Part shown: in pieces, positions 1 through 13,300 of the stretch | How the letters are laid out: each line of letters starts with the position of its first letter | Numbering within the stretch: position 1 is the first letter of the stretch | From: Conchocele bisecta | Taxonomy: Eukaryota > Mollusca > Bivalvia > Lucinida > Thyasiridae | DNA: 64,000 nt | NCBI GenBank assembly: GCA_029237695.1 | Contig: CM055265.1 | Coordinates: 68,235,903-68,299,902, forward strand | Reading direction: 5' to 3' | Program-made: the position numbers and the translations under genes | Notes under the pieces: model-generated | Told to the model about the DNA's origin: nothing | Databases searched by the model: none | The model's input: only the letters and a program-made list of their open reading frames with translations

Positions 1-1
1 T

Positions 2-415
2 TCCTTCAAGTCCAAGGGTAAGCGATCCTGCTGCACGTTGATGCACGAAGTGCCATCCCTAATGGAGCAATTTGCAACTAGTGTCGACACTCCATTCCAA
101 ACATCGCCAAGGTTGAAAGAAGTAGCAACATACTTTGTCTGTAGGCTGTACTCAAATGAGTCAAACGAGGTCAATGATATTGACCTCGTCCGAATGAGGT
201 TGTTCTCACAGAAGACTAGGGACGTGGAGAGAATTCCCCCAACCAGTGATGCTTTGGATCAACATCTCAAAAGGAGTGTCTTCCAAGCGAGCATCTGGAC
301 AACAGCCCACATGTCCATGATGCCTGTCAACAACCCAACTAACCAGGGTGGAAGAAGAGGACGCAAGCTCTTCCCATTTGACCTTTTGCCCAGCGCCAAG
401 TATGTGTTCCACTGA
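2..415 (+). pseudogene. C-terminal fragment of an uncharacterised transposon-associated protein
   Basis: The frame is open from the window edge, so the gene begins outside; the ATG codons at 38 and 41 are internal. The visible part contains 'FVCRLYSNE' followed by 'LPPT'-like 'IPPTSDALDQHLKRSVFQA', a pattern I know from the C-termini of large uncharacterised invertebrate proteins that are multiplied across genomes ('FVCKLY ... LPPT.DAL..H..R..YQ...W'). The last residues (from about 'GGRRGRKLFPF') no longer resemble that family, suggesting a frame change before the stop at 413-415. No function is known to me. It is probably a transposon-derived or retrocopied piece rather than a working gene. 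Confidence 0.5.
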
Positions 416-419
416 ATGT

Positions 420-1672
420 GGAAGTTCACAATTTCCCAATTACCTGCTCTCGTAGCAAATGCGTGAAGTCAATGTTGAAGTCACACGCGCAGTGCCAAGT
501 GCACATGCGAGGAAAGTAGCTGGTACTAGAACAATTTCCAATCTAAACATGTATATAGGTTAATTTGGTTAATTAGTTAGCCAATTTTCTTAATAAATGT
601 ATTGTTCAAGGAGGTTTTTTCAAGCAATTGTCTATAAGCAGTGCTCGAAGTAGGACTCAGTAATATGAGAATATATGCTCCAATCATGTTATTTTATTTT
701 TATTCGATACTCATACATCAAACCTAGGTATGGATACCAAAATTCACCATTCTATGTCAAATTACAAAATTATGAGGCGTAAATAAGCAAAAAAAGCTTG
801 AAATGGGCAGCCAACTTGGATTTGGTGGCTATTTTTCGAATTATTTATCTGAGTGCTTTGACATTCGAAAACCAAAATTGTTCTATAAACCTTCACCTTT
901 CAATTGGTACAGAAAACGAAACTTTTGCATCAATTTGAAATGTCTGAGTGCCCCGGCACCCCACACTATTAGCAAATGCGAATTTCCTCCGCTTTTCCTC
1001 TGAATAGTCCGTAAACTTTCGAATAATTTCCGGAAAATATCGTAAGTTAATAGTTATGAGATAATCGCACCTTTTCATACTAGTTATGAACAATGTTTAA
1101 GTCCCCTTGCCAAGTCAGCCTATAGGTGGCAGTCCACACACTGTTATGCAATTGAGGTTTTCGGGGCCTGCGACCGCAGCCGAAACGTAAATTTGTGAAT
1201 ATGTTCAATTCACAACAATTCACAAAATACGTTTTGCGCATACACACTGGCCTAACTGATAGGTAACAAGAGCTATATTGACACAAACAGCCAACTCAGT
1301 CATAATGCACCTGGCAGTCAGCACTCTTCACTGTTTACACAAAATGGGCCAAAATCGCATCTATATGGACGCGGGCCAACCTATAACAACACAATCTTGG
1401 ATTTCAAATATCCCGTGCGGACTTTGCACTAATACTTGCTTAATTGTAACCACTTCTGCAATCACACCTTGTCACACTGATCAGCCTGATCCATAGTCAG
1501 CACGGTACCGACCGTTTTCTTGTCGAGCTACATACCTACATTTCTGACAGAATGGCTGCAAATTAGTTCAGACGACAATTCCGAGCAACAGTTTTCACCA
1601 CACCTGACCCTCTGGCTTGCAACTGAAATCATGCCAGAGTGACATACAAATAAGCACAATGATATATTGTTT
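420..1672. other. AT-rich DNA without recognisable genes
   Basis: Only short open frames without protein-like composition occur on either strand. I see no RNA gene or clear repeat. The stretch ends where the Polinton-like palindrome begins. Confidence 0.6.
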
Positions 1673-2049
1673 AGTATTTATAGAGAGAGTCACTTCGTTA
1701 CCGTTTTGCATCCTGGACATTATAAGCAGAAAGGAATAAGACTAACGGTATATAAATATTGAAAAAAGATATGAATATAAATAAAATAGATCCCAACGGA
1801 ATTGTGAGAAAATTTAAATATTTTCTATAAAGATAATAAAATATTTCAATTATATAGACTAATATATAAAATGTTAGCTGAAAAGAGAAAATGAACAACA
1901 GTTTACAAAAACCCCTGCAATACCCCCACACACGATTTGTGGAGATTAGTCAGGGTGAAAATAAAATCACACAGCTCAGAAGGAGTATGACTGAAATGGG
2001 GATAGTATTTTTCACTCCGATAATATAAAGGGGACTTACCAACTAATTA

Positions 2050-5000
2050 ATGAAGAAAAAAATAACGAATATATGAAACGTTTTACGAGGGACATACAAA
2101 CGGGCGCTTTAAACGGGATAGAAAACAAATCTGAAGAAGATGTAAACAAATTCATTCAACGACTTGATGATTATGCTAAAAATGGAGTATAAAAAGTAGA
2201 AATATTAACTACAAAAAAAGTAGAAAAGAAGAGCACCTAAAACGAATTACTTAAGACTTAAAAAAAATAATACTCAGAAGGAGAAGAATATTTTAGAAGA
2301 CTACAAACACCACGAACAAAAGATAGAAAAAAAGGTCGCAGAACCACCACAATAACGCTGGGATAGAACGACTTCCAAAAAATAAAACAGAAGGGTGGAT
2401 AAAAGAGTTAGAACCTCAGCTGCACGGGAGTTTTTATCTCCGATACTCATTTTAATTACAACATTGCAACACATAGAGAAATGATTCAAAGGGAAACCAA
2501 CCCGAGAAAAGCTAAATTTTTTTCCACAAACTTTAAGAAGTCCCTGGTTTAGACGATATGATGAGGTTAAAAAATGTTATTCGCGCAAGAAGAAGAACGA
2601 TAAAATTAGATAAAACAAGCGTCGCATACAAAGTGACCTTTGTTAGATGGGGTAGTACATCTATAAAAATAATATATTCCACAAAAAAAAAAAGATTTAA
2701 AAGACAACGAAAAATGTAGCAGGAGAAAACTGCCGGAATGGTTGCGATACAAGAAGGGTATAAAACCGATAGATTACATTTGGCGAAGAACTCTGTTTAT
2801 CATGTGTTTAGCCCTACACTCACTAAACGATAAATTAACGCGTAATAGATCCATGAAATCCACACTGACTCACAAAGTTAAATATTTTAAATATTGTGAA
2901 AAAAAAAACCAGAGGTTCAAATTCATTCGAATATTTGAAAAAAGTAGAAAAGTGTTTTTTAAAATAGGAATAAGACGCGTACGAACCGACAGAAGATGGA
3001 ACATGGTTTTTAAGAAACTAGCAGCGCACTATGAAGAAATAGGAACAAAAAAAGATGACCAATAGGGGTATACAATGATCAACGCCATATCTAATACAGA
3101 TAATGGATATAAAGCCTGCCAAATTTACTGTTGTACACAGAATGTTATCAAAGATTTACAAACGCCGGTAACCTTCTACGACATTACAAACACCTGTATA
3201 AAGGAATAACGAAAATTATTTGCGAAGGAAAAAGAATAGATTAACCGATGTCCTCCTTTGAAAAAGCATTTTACCCAAAACCCAAAATGTAGTAGAAAAT
3301 CATACAATGGATAAATTCTTTTTACTGGTCCACACAAACTTCAATACTGCCGTTTTGATGACATGGAGGGGAACGATAGTAAGGAAAAATCCCGGTTGAT
3401 GATTTTGCGGAGAAACAAATACAATATACCAGTTCAACGGATGTTATTGGCACGGTTTGTCCTAACACTGTAGAGATAAGAGAGGGTTGAAAAAGACTAC
3501 GAAAAAACTTTAAAAGCCGGAACGAAAAACTCAGAAAGACGGTTTAATTTAAATGTTATTTGGGAACACGATTAAAAAGCACCAGAAGTCAAGGAGTTTC
3601 CCAAGCCGTCCCTCCTACTGTATTATCATATCATTGTATTCTTTTTGAGTCATATTTAGATAAAACCGGAGAAACCAATCCACATATAGATTTAGAGATT
3701 TTAAAACAACCCACGTTCCAACAGTGTGAGTAATGGCGATACACTTCAACAGAAGTAACTCACATAGTAAAAAGGATCCATCCAAATTTGGTTAATTTGT
3801 TTTATGAAGATTTAGAAAAAAGAGCGGTAAGAAAATGTGAAAAAAGTTGGTGAAAACCCTATATATGGATATCCGTCAGATTTTGAAAATCTTTTCATAC
3901 AAACAACAAAAAGAGGTTTACAAAGATGATCACCCAAGTTCCAGATCTCGGATTCAACTCAGCAAATACGATCTAAATTTAATAAAAAATCAATTGATTT
4001 TAAATAAATACAGATAAACCAAGAAAGTTTTAGTGGGTAAAAATCAAATCAACATTATTTATATTCAAGCCCAAGCTTCGCTTTCTTAGATGTAAAATTA
4101 TATCTTTCCCCAGTGTTTGATTACGCTAGATTGGTAGCGCATAAGGATGAAAAGACGAAAAATCTATCTTTCCATACGAATGGTTCGACACACCAGATCA
4201 ATTATCGTACGAGGGTTACCTGAATTTAAATCTCTGAGACCGAATAAACTTGCACCAACAAAAACCATCACTGAGAAGGAGCTAGAAGTATTGCAACGCC
4301 TAACAAAAAACGCGGAATGAAAACTTATAAAGATTGTTAAAAAATTTATAACACTTGGACGTAGGACGAGTTTCTAGAAGCGGCAAGAAAAATGGTCTCA
4401 TTTTAACGAAACAAAAGGTATAGACATGTTAAAAGATGCCGTTACACTTCCCGGTGTAGCTTTTTCAAATACATTCCATCGAGAACTATAAAAAACCTAC
4501 GTAACACCATATACGAATAACATAACTGACGGAGATCAGTCCACCGCCTGTATGCACCCAATGAAGAAATATACGAAATAATGAAACAATAAAGGCGCTC
4601 GTTGTGGACCATCAATTGTATATTCAAGATTAATGGCAGAGGTATTTCTAGAATTAATCACCCCAACGGATGGAAAAAAATGTGACTCTATATTAGGATT
4701 TGAACGCAAACGCCTTTGTATTTTAACCACACTTGCAAAAACAATTCCATTGGAGAGGGAATGGTTTATAAAATCAGAACAACCTCATTTTCGAACAAAA
4801 GAATTACAAATTTTACAAGACAGGTTTTAACGGATAAGTGGTTTTTGGGTTGCCGAAGTGGATATAATAGTTCCCCACAATTTAAAATAAAAGTTTTTTC
4901 TGAAATTCACCATAATCATAAATAGATTGTTGAGGAAAATGAAGTTCCCAACATATGTTAGATTATTTGAAAGAAACATGTCGCTAGTAGAGGAGATGGA

Positions 5001-5952
5001 AAGAAAACTGGTTGTGCAAGTCTGCTAAAAAAGTTTTATTATTTTAACCCCACTTTTAAAATGGTATTTAAATCATCGGATTGAAAATAATTGCCATTCA
5101 CACAATAATAAACTAACCTTCCCGGAAAACCATTTGAGTGGTTTGCAAAAGAAGTTACAGACGCAAGACGCACTGGCGATTTTGACCAGCTCCAAATCAG
5201 CAATTCAGATATTATGAAATTATAGGAAAATTCTGCTGTGGAAAAATGATAAAAACACCAAAACACATCCTAAATACAACATCTACAAAGACGAAAAAAT
5301 GTGTGTATGCGCCCTACGATCTGCGAATTTAACGATTTAGAAGAAATAGGGAATGCGTACGAATATCCTCTCAGCGTACAACCTCCTGATGAAGTCGTCC
5401 ATTCACTGTGGAATTGCAGTATATCAATATGCAAAATTAAGAATGTTACAATTATATTTAAGACTTTTTAGATACATACATTGATCGAGCGGATTTGAAC
5501 TGATTCAAATGTATACAGATAGTGTTATATATGGGTGTCAGTGGTCCCTCTGGATAACATAATAATTCCAGGAAATGCTCGAAGATATTAACGAACAAAA
5601 AAAAGATGGTTGGCATGGATAAATGGAGCAATAGAAGAGCCTGGACTTTTCAAACAAGAATATCAAGGTTGATCGCGCTATAGCCCTCAAGTCCAGTAAG
5701 TGCTATATTGTTCAAAAAAAGATAGCGAGAAGTCAAACATCTGCAAAAGGACTATTCTGCAAGACAAAATAAACTTACATGGGACAGATTCTACGCCGCA
5801 CTGAATCACGACGGAATAGATAGAGGTATAATTAGAGGAATCAGAATAAAAACGGGAACCATGAAACCTACACCCAGAAAAAATTAGGACATTCTGCATA
5901 TTACGATATAACGAAGAGTTTTACTGGATGGATACATACAGAACCTCTATAA
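2050..5952 (+). pseudogene. Protein-primed DNA polymerase B (pPolB), left-arm copy, decayed
   Basis: Fragments of a Polinton pPolB appear in order but in shifting frames. Around 2,735 is 'LPEWLRYKKGIKPIDY', matching the position of 'LPDWLRQKKGMYSVD' in the 31-kb element. The region near 3,065-3,130 corresponds to 'MTIG' and the Cys-rich segment, 3,250-3,300 to 'FEKAFYPKPKCSRKS', 3,930-3,990 to the exonuclease II area, and 5,895-5,952 to the extreme C-terminus ('YYDITKSFTGWIHTEPL' then TAA). Such enzymes replicate linear DNA from a terminal protein. With dozens of frameshifts no functional protein could be made from the sequence as shown. Confidence 0.75.
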
Positions 5953-6324
5953 ATAATTTTATCCAAAATTAAAATAAATTAAATTATTCTAATATGTGTT
6001 TCTTCTTCTCAACAATTGTTTCCTCTTCCTCCCAAAGTTTTCTCTTAGTTTATTTTTTTTTTTTTTTTATTACTAACGCGGATTGTTGTTCAGGTGTGAG
6101 ATATTTTAATCCAACTTAAAAACAGCTTCAATTTCCTTCACAAAGATCATAATATTGATTTGCATTATTCTTTTTGGTTCTTTGCAAACGCTTTACAATG
6201 CACCGACAATTTTTCCATTATTTTTAATTTTATATAACTTATTTTTCAACATAAAAAAAAAAGAATTTATAATAATTTTAGAAAAATAAATATAAATTAA
6301 CAAGAACAGGTATATAATAATACC

Positions 6325-6563
6325 TTCTTTTCTAGGTCTTTCCAACAGGATTTACATCAGAGGTTTTTTAGAATAATATTTCCCTCTTTTTCAAACTATC
6401 AACTCTATCTATAAAATGTTCATAATTTGTTACCGAATTACACATATTTTCCTTTGTCTTTTTACACAAATGTGATACTTTTTTCTAGTTTGTTGTGGCA
6501 GTAACAACAATCGCGCTAGAATAAAATTAACCAAATCATCATCAGTAAGTTTATCTTTGTCAT
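6325..6563 (-). pseudogene. Small Polinton protein 1, left-arm copy
   Basis: This is the reverse-complement counterpart of the 81-codon gene at 9,808-10,053. It is recognisable from the ATG complement at 6,561-6,563 through the 'LTDDDLV'-like start and the 'NPVG' region, with frame breaks. Function unknown. Confidence 0.5.
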
Positions 6564-7556
6564 ATTTTTAAATAAAATTATAATTAATATATACACGGTA
6601 GTTATTTGTTGTAACAGAAAACAAAAAATAACATTTAGTTAAAACATGATAGTTAACAACAGCAAGGTTTTTCAACCTATATGAAAAAGTGGTCCAGAAC
6701 CGCTATGCTATTTGGTAGTTAGAAACAAGTAACAGATTTTACACCAATAGAAAAGTGAACCAGAACCACCATGTTACTGGTAGTTGGAAAACCATCATAT
6801 TTATCACCAATATGAAAAGTGAGCCAGAACCGTCATGCTACTAATTTAAAAAAATTATATATCTTTATGTTATTATTATTTTAATTTTCTTTTAAATCTT
6901 TTAACTCATAAAAACTCTTTTGTTTCTTTTTATTTTTTTATTACTTTTTAATAATTTTATCTCCACCACCTAGACAGTTGTTTTTGCATTCGTTTATCCA
7001 CGAAATCGTTTCCAATCAGCGTTTTCCCACACACTTTATTAAGACTGCACTACATATTTTGTGACTATCAGTTTTGATATGACTCCGCAGATACCCTTCC
7101 ACGAGATAAAACAATTTCCCTCTATAATATTATTTAGATAAGTAGAACTATCCGGCATAATTTTTTTTATTATCAGTAATTTATATAAATTATAAATATG
7201 CTCAAAATGCTTAAAATAATTTCAATTAATTTAGAAAAAAATCATATCACCCCCAACCTAAATCAATACGTTCTTGAGCGTACGCTTTCATCAAATCCAG
7301 CATCTATATAATGTTAACCACCATCGTTATAATTTCCTTGAATACCAAACCATGCTCTTCTTCTTCTCTTCTAACTTCTTCAATGGAATATGTTTATCCT
7401 TAATAATGATTTATTAACTTGTTTTTTCTTAATTTTAATTAACTTGTTCTGATTTAATCTTTTCACTAGTGAACACACCTTGACATAGTTTATATAAGAA
7501 ATATAATAGATATATAATAGATATTCAAAACGAAAAATAGTTGATTAAAAATTAGA

Positions 7557-7900
7557 ATGGACAAAGTAATATTATGGGGAAATGGAGTTTTTAAAGGTTT
7601 TTGTTGCTAATATTTCTTATTTTAAAATGAAAAGAATTATTTAAAAAATAGTACATGAAATTATCCAGCGCAACCTATTACGTACTGATAAAAGAGTTTG
7701 CATTTTCAATATCTATAGAAAATTATCTAGGTGGTTATAAGAAACAACTTAAAGAAATTAAGGTATAAACAGAATTAATAAAGAAATTAGTTGAAAGAAA
7801 ATGCAGCAAATTTTATAAACTATTTCAAATAAAAGATTCATTTACCTGATATGGATTTCTATCAAGAAACGGAAAAATAGGTGAGTTATTTTTGAACCAA
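7557..7900 (+). pseudogene. 'EYMKY' family small protein, left-arm copy
   Basis: This is the mirror copy of the gene at 8,433-8,825, starting 'MDKVILWG'. It is strongly frame-broken but retains the region encoding the Arg/Lys-rich helix and the C-terminal segment. Confidence 0.45.
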
Positions 7901-7924
7901 ATTCCCAAGTATTGGTTAATCGTG

Positions 7925-8005
7925 TAATTGTTGAGCAATCTGAGTAAATATTTGAAGCAATTGTTGAGTAATTGCTGAGCAAGTGCTGAGGTAATTGTTG
8001 AGCAT
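7925..8005 (+). repeat. Degenerate 11-bp repeats (TTGTTGAGCAA type), left arm
   Basis: Consecutive units such as ATTGTTGAGCA, ATTGCTGAGCA and AGTGCTGAGGT follow each other at ~11-bp spacing. The mirror copy is at about 8,374-8,458. Similar units occur at 44,780-44,880. Confidence 0.55.
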
Positions 8006-8162
8006 TATTTACTAGTTGCCCACAATGAGCATTATTTTGCTCGTAATTTGTTAAAATGCCCAAAATACTACTCGAAATTTTCCATAATTCCCAAAGTATA
8101 AATAAAAAAATTAAAACCAACATTATTAAACAAATAAATCCCAAATAAAAAAAAAAATCCCC

Positions 8163-8223
8163 TGTTTGTACAAGTATATATAATCCAAACTACAGTGTAC
8201 ATATAGATAGTACATTTTTGTAT
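8163..8223. other. Central spacer of the palindrome
   Basis: About 61 bases separate the arms (TCCCC on the left, GGGGA on the right). The spacer is itself only weakly self-complementary and does not look like the commonly used long-read hairpin adapter. Confidence 0.7.
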
Positions 8224-8432
8224 GGGGATTTATTTTTTAAATTGGGATTTATTTGTTTAAATGTTGGTTTAAATTTTTTTATTATATAAACTTCTGGAAT
8301 TTAGAAAATTTCGAGTATTTTGGGCATTTTAAACAAATTACGAGCAAATAAGCTCATTTGCTGGGCAACTAGTAAATAATGCTCAACAATTACCCAGCCA
8401 TGCTCAGCAATTACGCAACAATTGCTCAATAA

Positions 8433-8825
8433 TTACTCAGCATTGCTCAAACAATTACCGATAACCAATACTTGGCATTGGTTCTCAAATAACTCACCTA
8501 TTTCTTTCCGTTTCTTGATAGAAATCCATATCAAGTAAATGAATCTTTTATTTGAAATAGTTTTATAAAAATTTGCTGCATTATCATCAACTAATTCTTT
8601 ATTAATTCTGTATAAACCTTGAATTTCTTTAAAGTTGTTTCTTAAAACACCTAGATAATTTTCTATAGAATATTGAAAATGCAACTCTTTTATCCGTACG
8701 TAATAGTTTTTGCGCTGAATATTTCATGTACTCTATTTTAAATAATTCTTTCATTTTAAAATAAGGAAATTATTCTCCACAAACCTTTTAAAAACCTCCA
8801 TTTCCCATAATATTACTTTGTCCAT
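8433..8825 (-). pseudogene. 'EYMKY' family small protein, right-arm copy
   Basis: Beginning 'MDKVILWEMEVFKRFVENN', then after a frame change 'FKIEYMKYSAQKLLRTDKRV' and 'AFSIFYRKLS', and then in the next frame 'FKEIQGLYRINKELV'. The middle part aligns with 'IEYMKYQRNLLRSDKNVAF' and 'TILYRQLCELYKRQ' in the gene at 53,769-54,129 of the 31-kb Polinton. The product would be ~120 residues, helical and basic. Function unknown; conservation in two distinct elements marks it as a genuine Polinton gene. Confidence 0.6.
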
Positions 8826-8892
8826 TCTAATTATTAATCAACTATTTTACGTTTTGAATATCATTATAATCTATTATATACTATTATAACTA

Positions 8893-9125
8893 ATGTCAAA
8901 GGTGTGTTCACTAGTGAAAAAGATAACTCCAGAAACAAGTTAATAAAATTAAGAAAAAACAGAGTTTAAGAAAATCATTATTAAGGATAAACATATTCCA
9001 ATAAAGAAGTTAGAAGAAGAAAAGAATAGCATGGTTGTAATTCAAGGAAATTATAACGATGTATGTTTCAACAATATATAGATGCTGGATTTGAAGAAGC
9101 GTACGCTCAAGAACGTATCATTTAG
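8893..9125 (+). pseudogene. Small Polinton protein 3, right-arm copy
   Basis: It starts with ATG 'MSKVCSLVKKITPETS', then stops and frameshifts, then 'KDKHIPIKKLEEEKNSMVV' and ends 'QYIDAGFEEAYAQERII' before TAG. The mirror copy is at about 7,255-7,490 (minus). The short, charged product has no family I recognise. Confidence 0.4.
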
Positions 9126-9807
9126 GTTGGGGTGAAAATGATTTTTTCTAAATTAATTGAAATTATTTTAAGGCAATTTGAGCATATTATAAATTTATTA
9201 TAAATTACTTATAATAAACAAAATAAGCCGAAGTCATACTTATCTAATAAAATATAGAGGGAAATTGTTTTATCTCGTGTAAGGGTATCTGCGGATCATA
9301 TCAAAAAGAAGTAAAAAATAGAATGTGCACGTCTTATAAGTTTGTGGGAAAACGCTGATTTGGAAACGATTTCGTGGATAACGAAAGCAAAACAACTGTC
9401 TAGGGGTGGAGAAAAAATAATAAAAAGTAATAAAAAACATAAAAAGAACAAAAATAATAAATGATTAAAATATTTAAAAGAAATTAAAAATAAAATAACA
9501 ATAAAAGAATATATAATATATTTAAATTATTACATGACGTTCTGGCTCACTTTTCATATTGGTGATAAATCTGTAGTGTTTTCAACCAACCAGTAACATG
9601 GTGGTTTTTCGGCTCACTTTTCCATATTGGTGTACAAATCTTACTGTTTCAACTACCAATAGCATAAGGACGGTTCTGGACCACTTTTTCATATAGTTAG
9701 TAAAAACCTTGCTGTTGTTAACTATCATGTTTTAACAAAATGTATTTTATGTTTTCTGTTAAACAAAAACTACACGTGTATAATGAATTATAATTTTATT
9801 TCAAATT

Positions 9808-10053
9808 ATGACAAAGACTAAACTTACTGATGATGATTTGGGTTAAATATTATCTAGCGCGATAGTTGGTTTACTGCACAACAAACTAGAAGAAGTATCT
9901 ACATTTTGTGTAAAAAGACAAAAGGAAATTGAATACGGTAACAAATATGAAACATTTTATAGATAAGAGTTGAAGATTGAAAAAAGAGTAAATAATATTC
10001 TAAAAAACCCTGATGTAAATCCAGTTGGAAGACCTAGAAAGAAGGTAATTTAA
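9808..10053 (+). pseudogene. Small Polinton protein 1, right-arm copy
   Basis: A single frame of 81 codons runs from ATG 'MTKTKLTDDDLG' to a TAA at 10,051-10,053, broken by two internal TAA codons. The C-terminus 'NPVGRPRKKVI' is basic and resembles an AT-hook ('GRP' flanked by basic residues), suggesting DNA binding. This is inference only. It reads opposite to pPolB and lies just beyond its 3' end. That the frame survives with a protein-like composition argues it was once a gene. Confidence 0.5.
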
Positions 10054-10164
10054 TACCTGTTAAACTTGTTTAATTTAAATTTATTTTTCTAAAAAATATT
10101 ATAAATTTTCTTTTTTTTTATGTTGAAAAATAAGTTATATAAATTAAAATAATGGAAAAATGAC

Positions 10165-10290
10165 GTGCAATGTTAAGCGTTTGCAAGAACAAAAGAATAA
10201 TGCAAATCAATATTATGATCTTTGTGAGGAAATTGAAGCTGTTTTTAAGTTGATTAAAAAATCACACACCAGACAACAAATCCGATGTTA
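10165..10290 (+). pseudogene. Small Polinton protein 2 (charged helix), right-arm copy
   Basis: An open stretch encodes 'CNVKRLQEQKNNANQYYDLC' then 'EEIEAVFKLIKKSHT', a charged, probably helical peptide ended by TAA. The mirror copy lies near 6,120-6,240 on the minus strand. Start and end are uncertain because of frame breaks, and the function is unknown. Confidence 0.35.
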
Positions 10291-10391
10291 ATAAACTAAG
10301 AAATAAACTTAGGGTAGGAAGAGGCATCAAATGTTGAGGAAGAAACATATCAAGATATTTTTAATATTATATTAATTTTGATAAAATTATG

Positions 10392-13300
10392 TTATAGAGG
10401 ATCTGTATGTTATCCGCATCCAGTAAAACTCTTCGTTTTATCGATAATATCAGAAAGTCTAATATTTTCTGCGTGTATGTTTTTCATGGTTCCGTTTTTC
10501 AATCTGATCCTCTATTCATACCTCTATCTATCCGTCGTGATTCAGTGCGGCGTAGAATCTGTCCCCATGTAAGTTTATTTGTCTTGCAGAAAGTCCTTTT
10601 GCAGAAATGTTTGACTTCTTCGCTACTTTTTTCTGAACAATATAGCACTACTGATAGGGCTATAGCGCGATCACCTTGATAATACTATTTGAAAAGTCCA
10701 GGCTCTCTATTGCTCCATTATCCAGCCAAACCATTTCTTTATTATTCGTTTAAAATCTTCGAGCATTTCCGGTATTATTATGTTATCAGAGGACCACTGC
10801 CACCCATATATAAACTGTCATCTGTAGCCATTTGAATCAGTTCAAAATCCGCTCGATCAATGTATTTTATCTTAAAAAGTCATAATAAAATTGTCACATC
10901 TTTAATTTTGCATATTGATATACAGCAATTCCACATTGAATGGACGATTCATCAGGGAGGATTTGTACGCCTGAGGATAAATCGTACGCATCTCCAGTTT
11001 CTTCTAAATCGTTTAAAATACGCGATCGTAAGTGCCCATCCACACAATTTTCGTCTTTTGTATATTTGTATTTAGATGTGTTTCTGGTGATTCTATCAAT
11101 TTTCCACAGCAAGTAATTTCCTACTAATTTCATAATATCTGCAATTGCTGATTTGGACGGTCAACATCGCCAGTTCGTCCTTGCGTCTGTAACTTCTTTT
11201 GCAAACCCACTCAAATGGTTTCGGGAAGGTAGTTTATTATTGTGTGAATGGCAATTATTTTCAATCCATGATTTAAATACCATTTTAAAAGTGGGGTAAA
11301 TAATATAACTTTTTAGCATACATTGCACCAACCAGTTTCTTCCATCTCCTCTACAGCGACCTGTTTCTTTCAAATAATCTAAACATATGTTGGGGAACTT
11401 CATTTTCCTCAACAATCCAAATTAAGAATAATGGTGACATTTCAGAAAACTTTATCTTTTAAATTGTGGGGAACTATTATATACACTTCGGCAAACCCAA
11501 ATCCAATGATCCTTTTACAACTGGCTTGTAAAATTTGTAATTCTTTTGTTCGAAAATGGTGTTCAGATTTATAACACTTCCCTCTCCACATGGCATTGTT
11601 TTGCAATTGTGGAAAAATACAAAGCGTTTGCGTCAAATCCTAAATATAGAGTCCACATTTTTTCCATTCCGTCTGGGTTGATCTAATTCTAGAAATACCC
11701 TCCCTGCCATTAACTTGAAAATACAATTGAAGGGTCCACCTCGAGCGCTTGTTTCATATTTCGTATATTTCTTTCATTTGGGTGCATACAGCGTGGACAG
11801 ATCTCGTCCGTTATGTTATTCGTATAAGGTGTTACCGTAGTTTTTTATAGTTCCTCGAAAATGTATTGAAAAGCTACACCGGGAAGTGTAACGGCATCTT
11901 TAAACATGTCTATACCTTTTGTATTCGTAAAATTGAGACATTTTTCTTGCCGCTTCTAAAAAACGGTCCCCCCTACGCCCAAGTCGTTTATAATATTTTA
12001 ACCAATCTTTAAAAGTTTCATTCCGCGTTTTTTTATAGGCGTTTGCAATCTTCTAAGCTCCTTCTCAGTGATGGTTTTTTGGTGCAAGTTTATTCGTCCC
12101 AGAATTAAATTCAGAGGTAAAACCCTCGACATAATTTATCTGGTGTGTCCGAACCAATTCGTATGGAAAGAAAGATTTTTTCGTCTTTACATCCATATGC
12201 TCATAACCCATCCAGCGAAAATCAACACCAGGGGAAAGATATAATTTTACATCTAAAGCGAAGCTTGGCATGAATATAAATAATGTTTGATTTTATTTTT
12301 TACCCCACTAAAACTTTCTTTTTTTATCTCTAAAATTTTCAACCATTTGATTTTTATTAAATTTAGATCGTATTTGCTTGAGTTGAATCCGAGAACCGGA
12401 ACTTGGGTTGATCCAATCTTGTACCTCTTTTTGTTGTTTGTATGAAAGAGTTTCAAATCTGACGATATCCATATATAGGGTTTTCACCAACTTTTTCACC
12501 ATTTCTACCGCTCTTTTTTTCTAAATCATCATAAAATCAAATTAACCAATTTGGATGGATCTTTTCACAATGTGTTTTAATTCTGTTAGAAAGTGTATCG
12601 TCCAATAACACACTGATTGGGGAACTGGGTGTTTAAAATCTCTAAATCATATATGTGGATATGGTTTTCTCCGGTTTTATCTAATAAGACTCAAAATCGA
12701 ATACTATCTGATATGGGATAATAACATAGCGGCTTGGGAAACTCCTTGACTTCTGGTGGCTTTATAATCGGTCCCAAATAACATTTAAATTAAACCGCTT
12801 TCTGAGTTTTCGTCGGCTTTTAAAGTTTTTTCGTATTTCTTTTTCAACCCTCTCTTTATCTCTACAGTGTTTAGGACAACAGCCGTGCAAATAACATCCG
12901 TGAAACTGGTATATTGTATTTGTTTCTCCGCACAATCCATTCAACCGGGATTTTTTCCAACTACGTCGTTTCCCCTCCATGTCCCACAAACGGCAGTATG
13001 AATGTGTGGACCAGTAAAGATTTATCCATTGTATTGATTTTCTACTACATTTTGGTTTTTGGGTAAATGCTTTTTCAAAGGCGGACATCGGTCTATCTAT
13101 ATTTTTATCCTTCGCAAATAATTTTCGTAATTCCTTTACTACCGGTGTTTTGTATGTCGTAGAAGGTACAGGCTTTTGTAAATCTTTGATCACATTCTGT
13201 ACAACAGTAAATATGTCAGGCTTATATCCATATCTGTAATAAGAAATGACGTGATCATTGTATACCCCTATTGTCATCTTTTTTTGTTCCTATTTCTTCA

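Larger units (their letters stand above)
1673..8162 (+). repeat. Left arm of the giant inverted repeat
   Basis: The arm runs from the terminus to the run of A followed by TCCCC next to the spacer. It matches the reverse complement of 8,224-14,652 along its whole length. Most differences are gained or lost single bases, especially in homopolymers, rather than substitutions. Confidence 0.85.
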
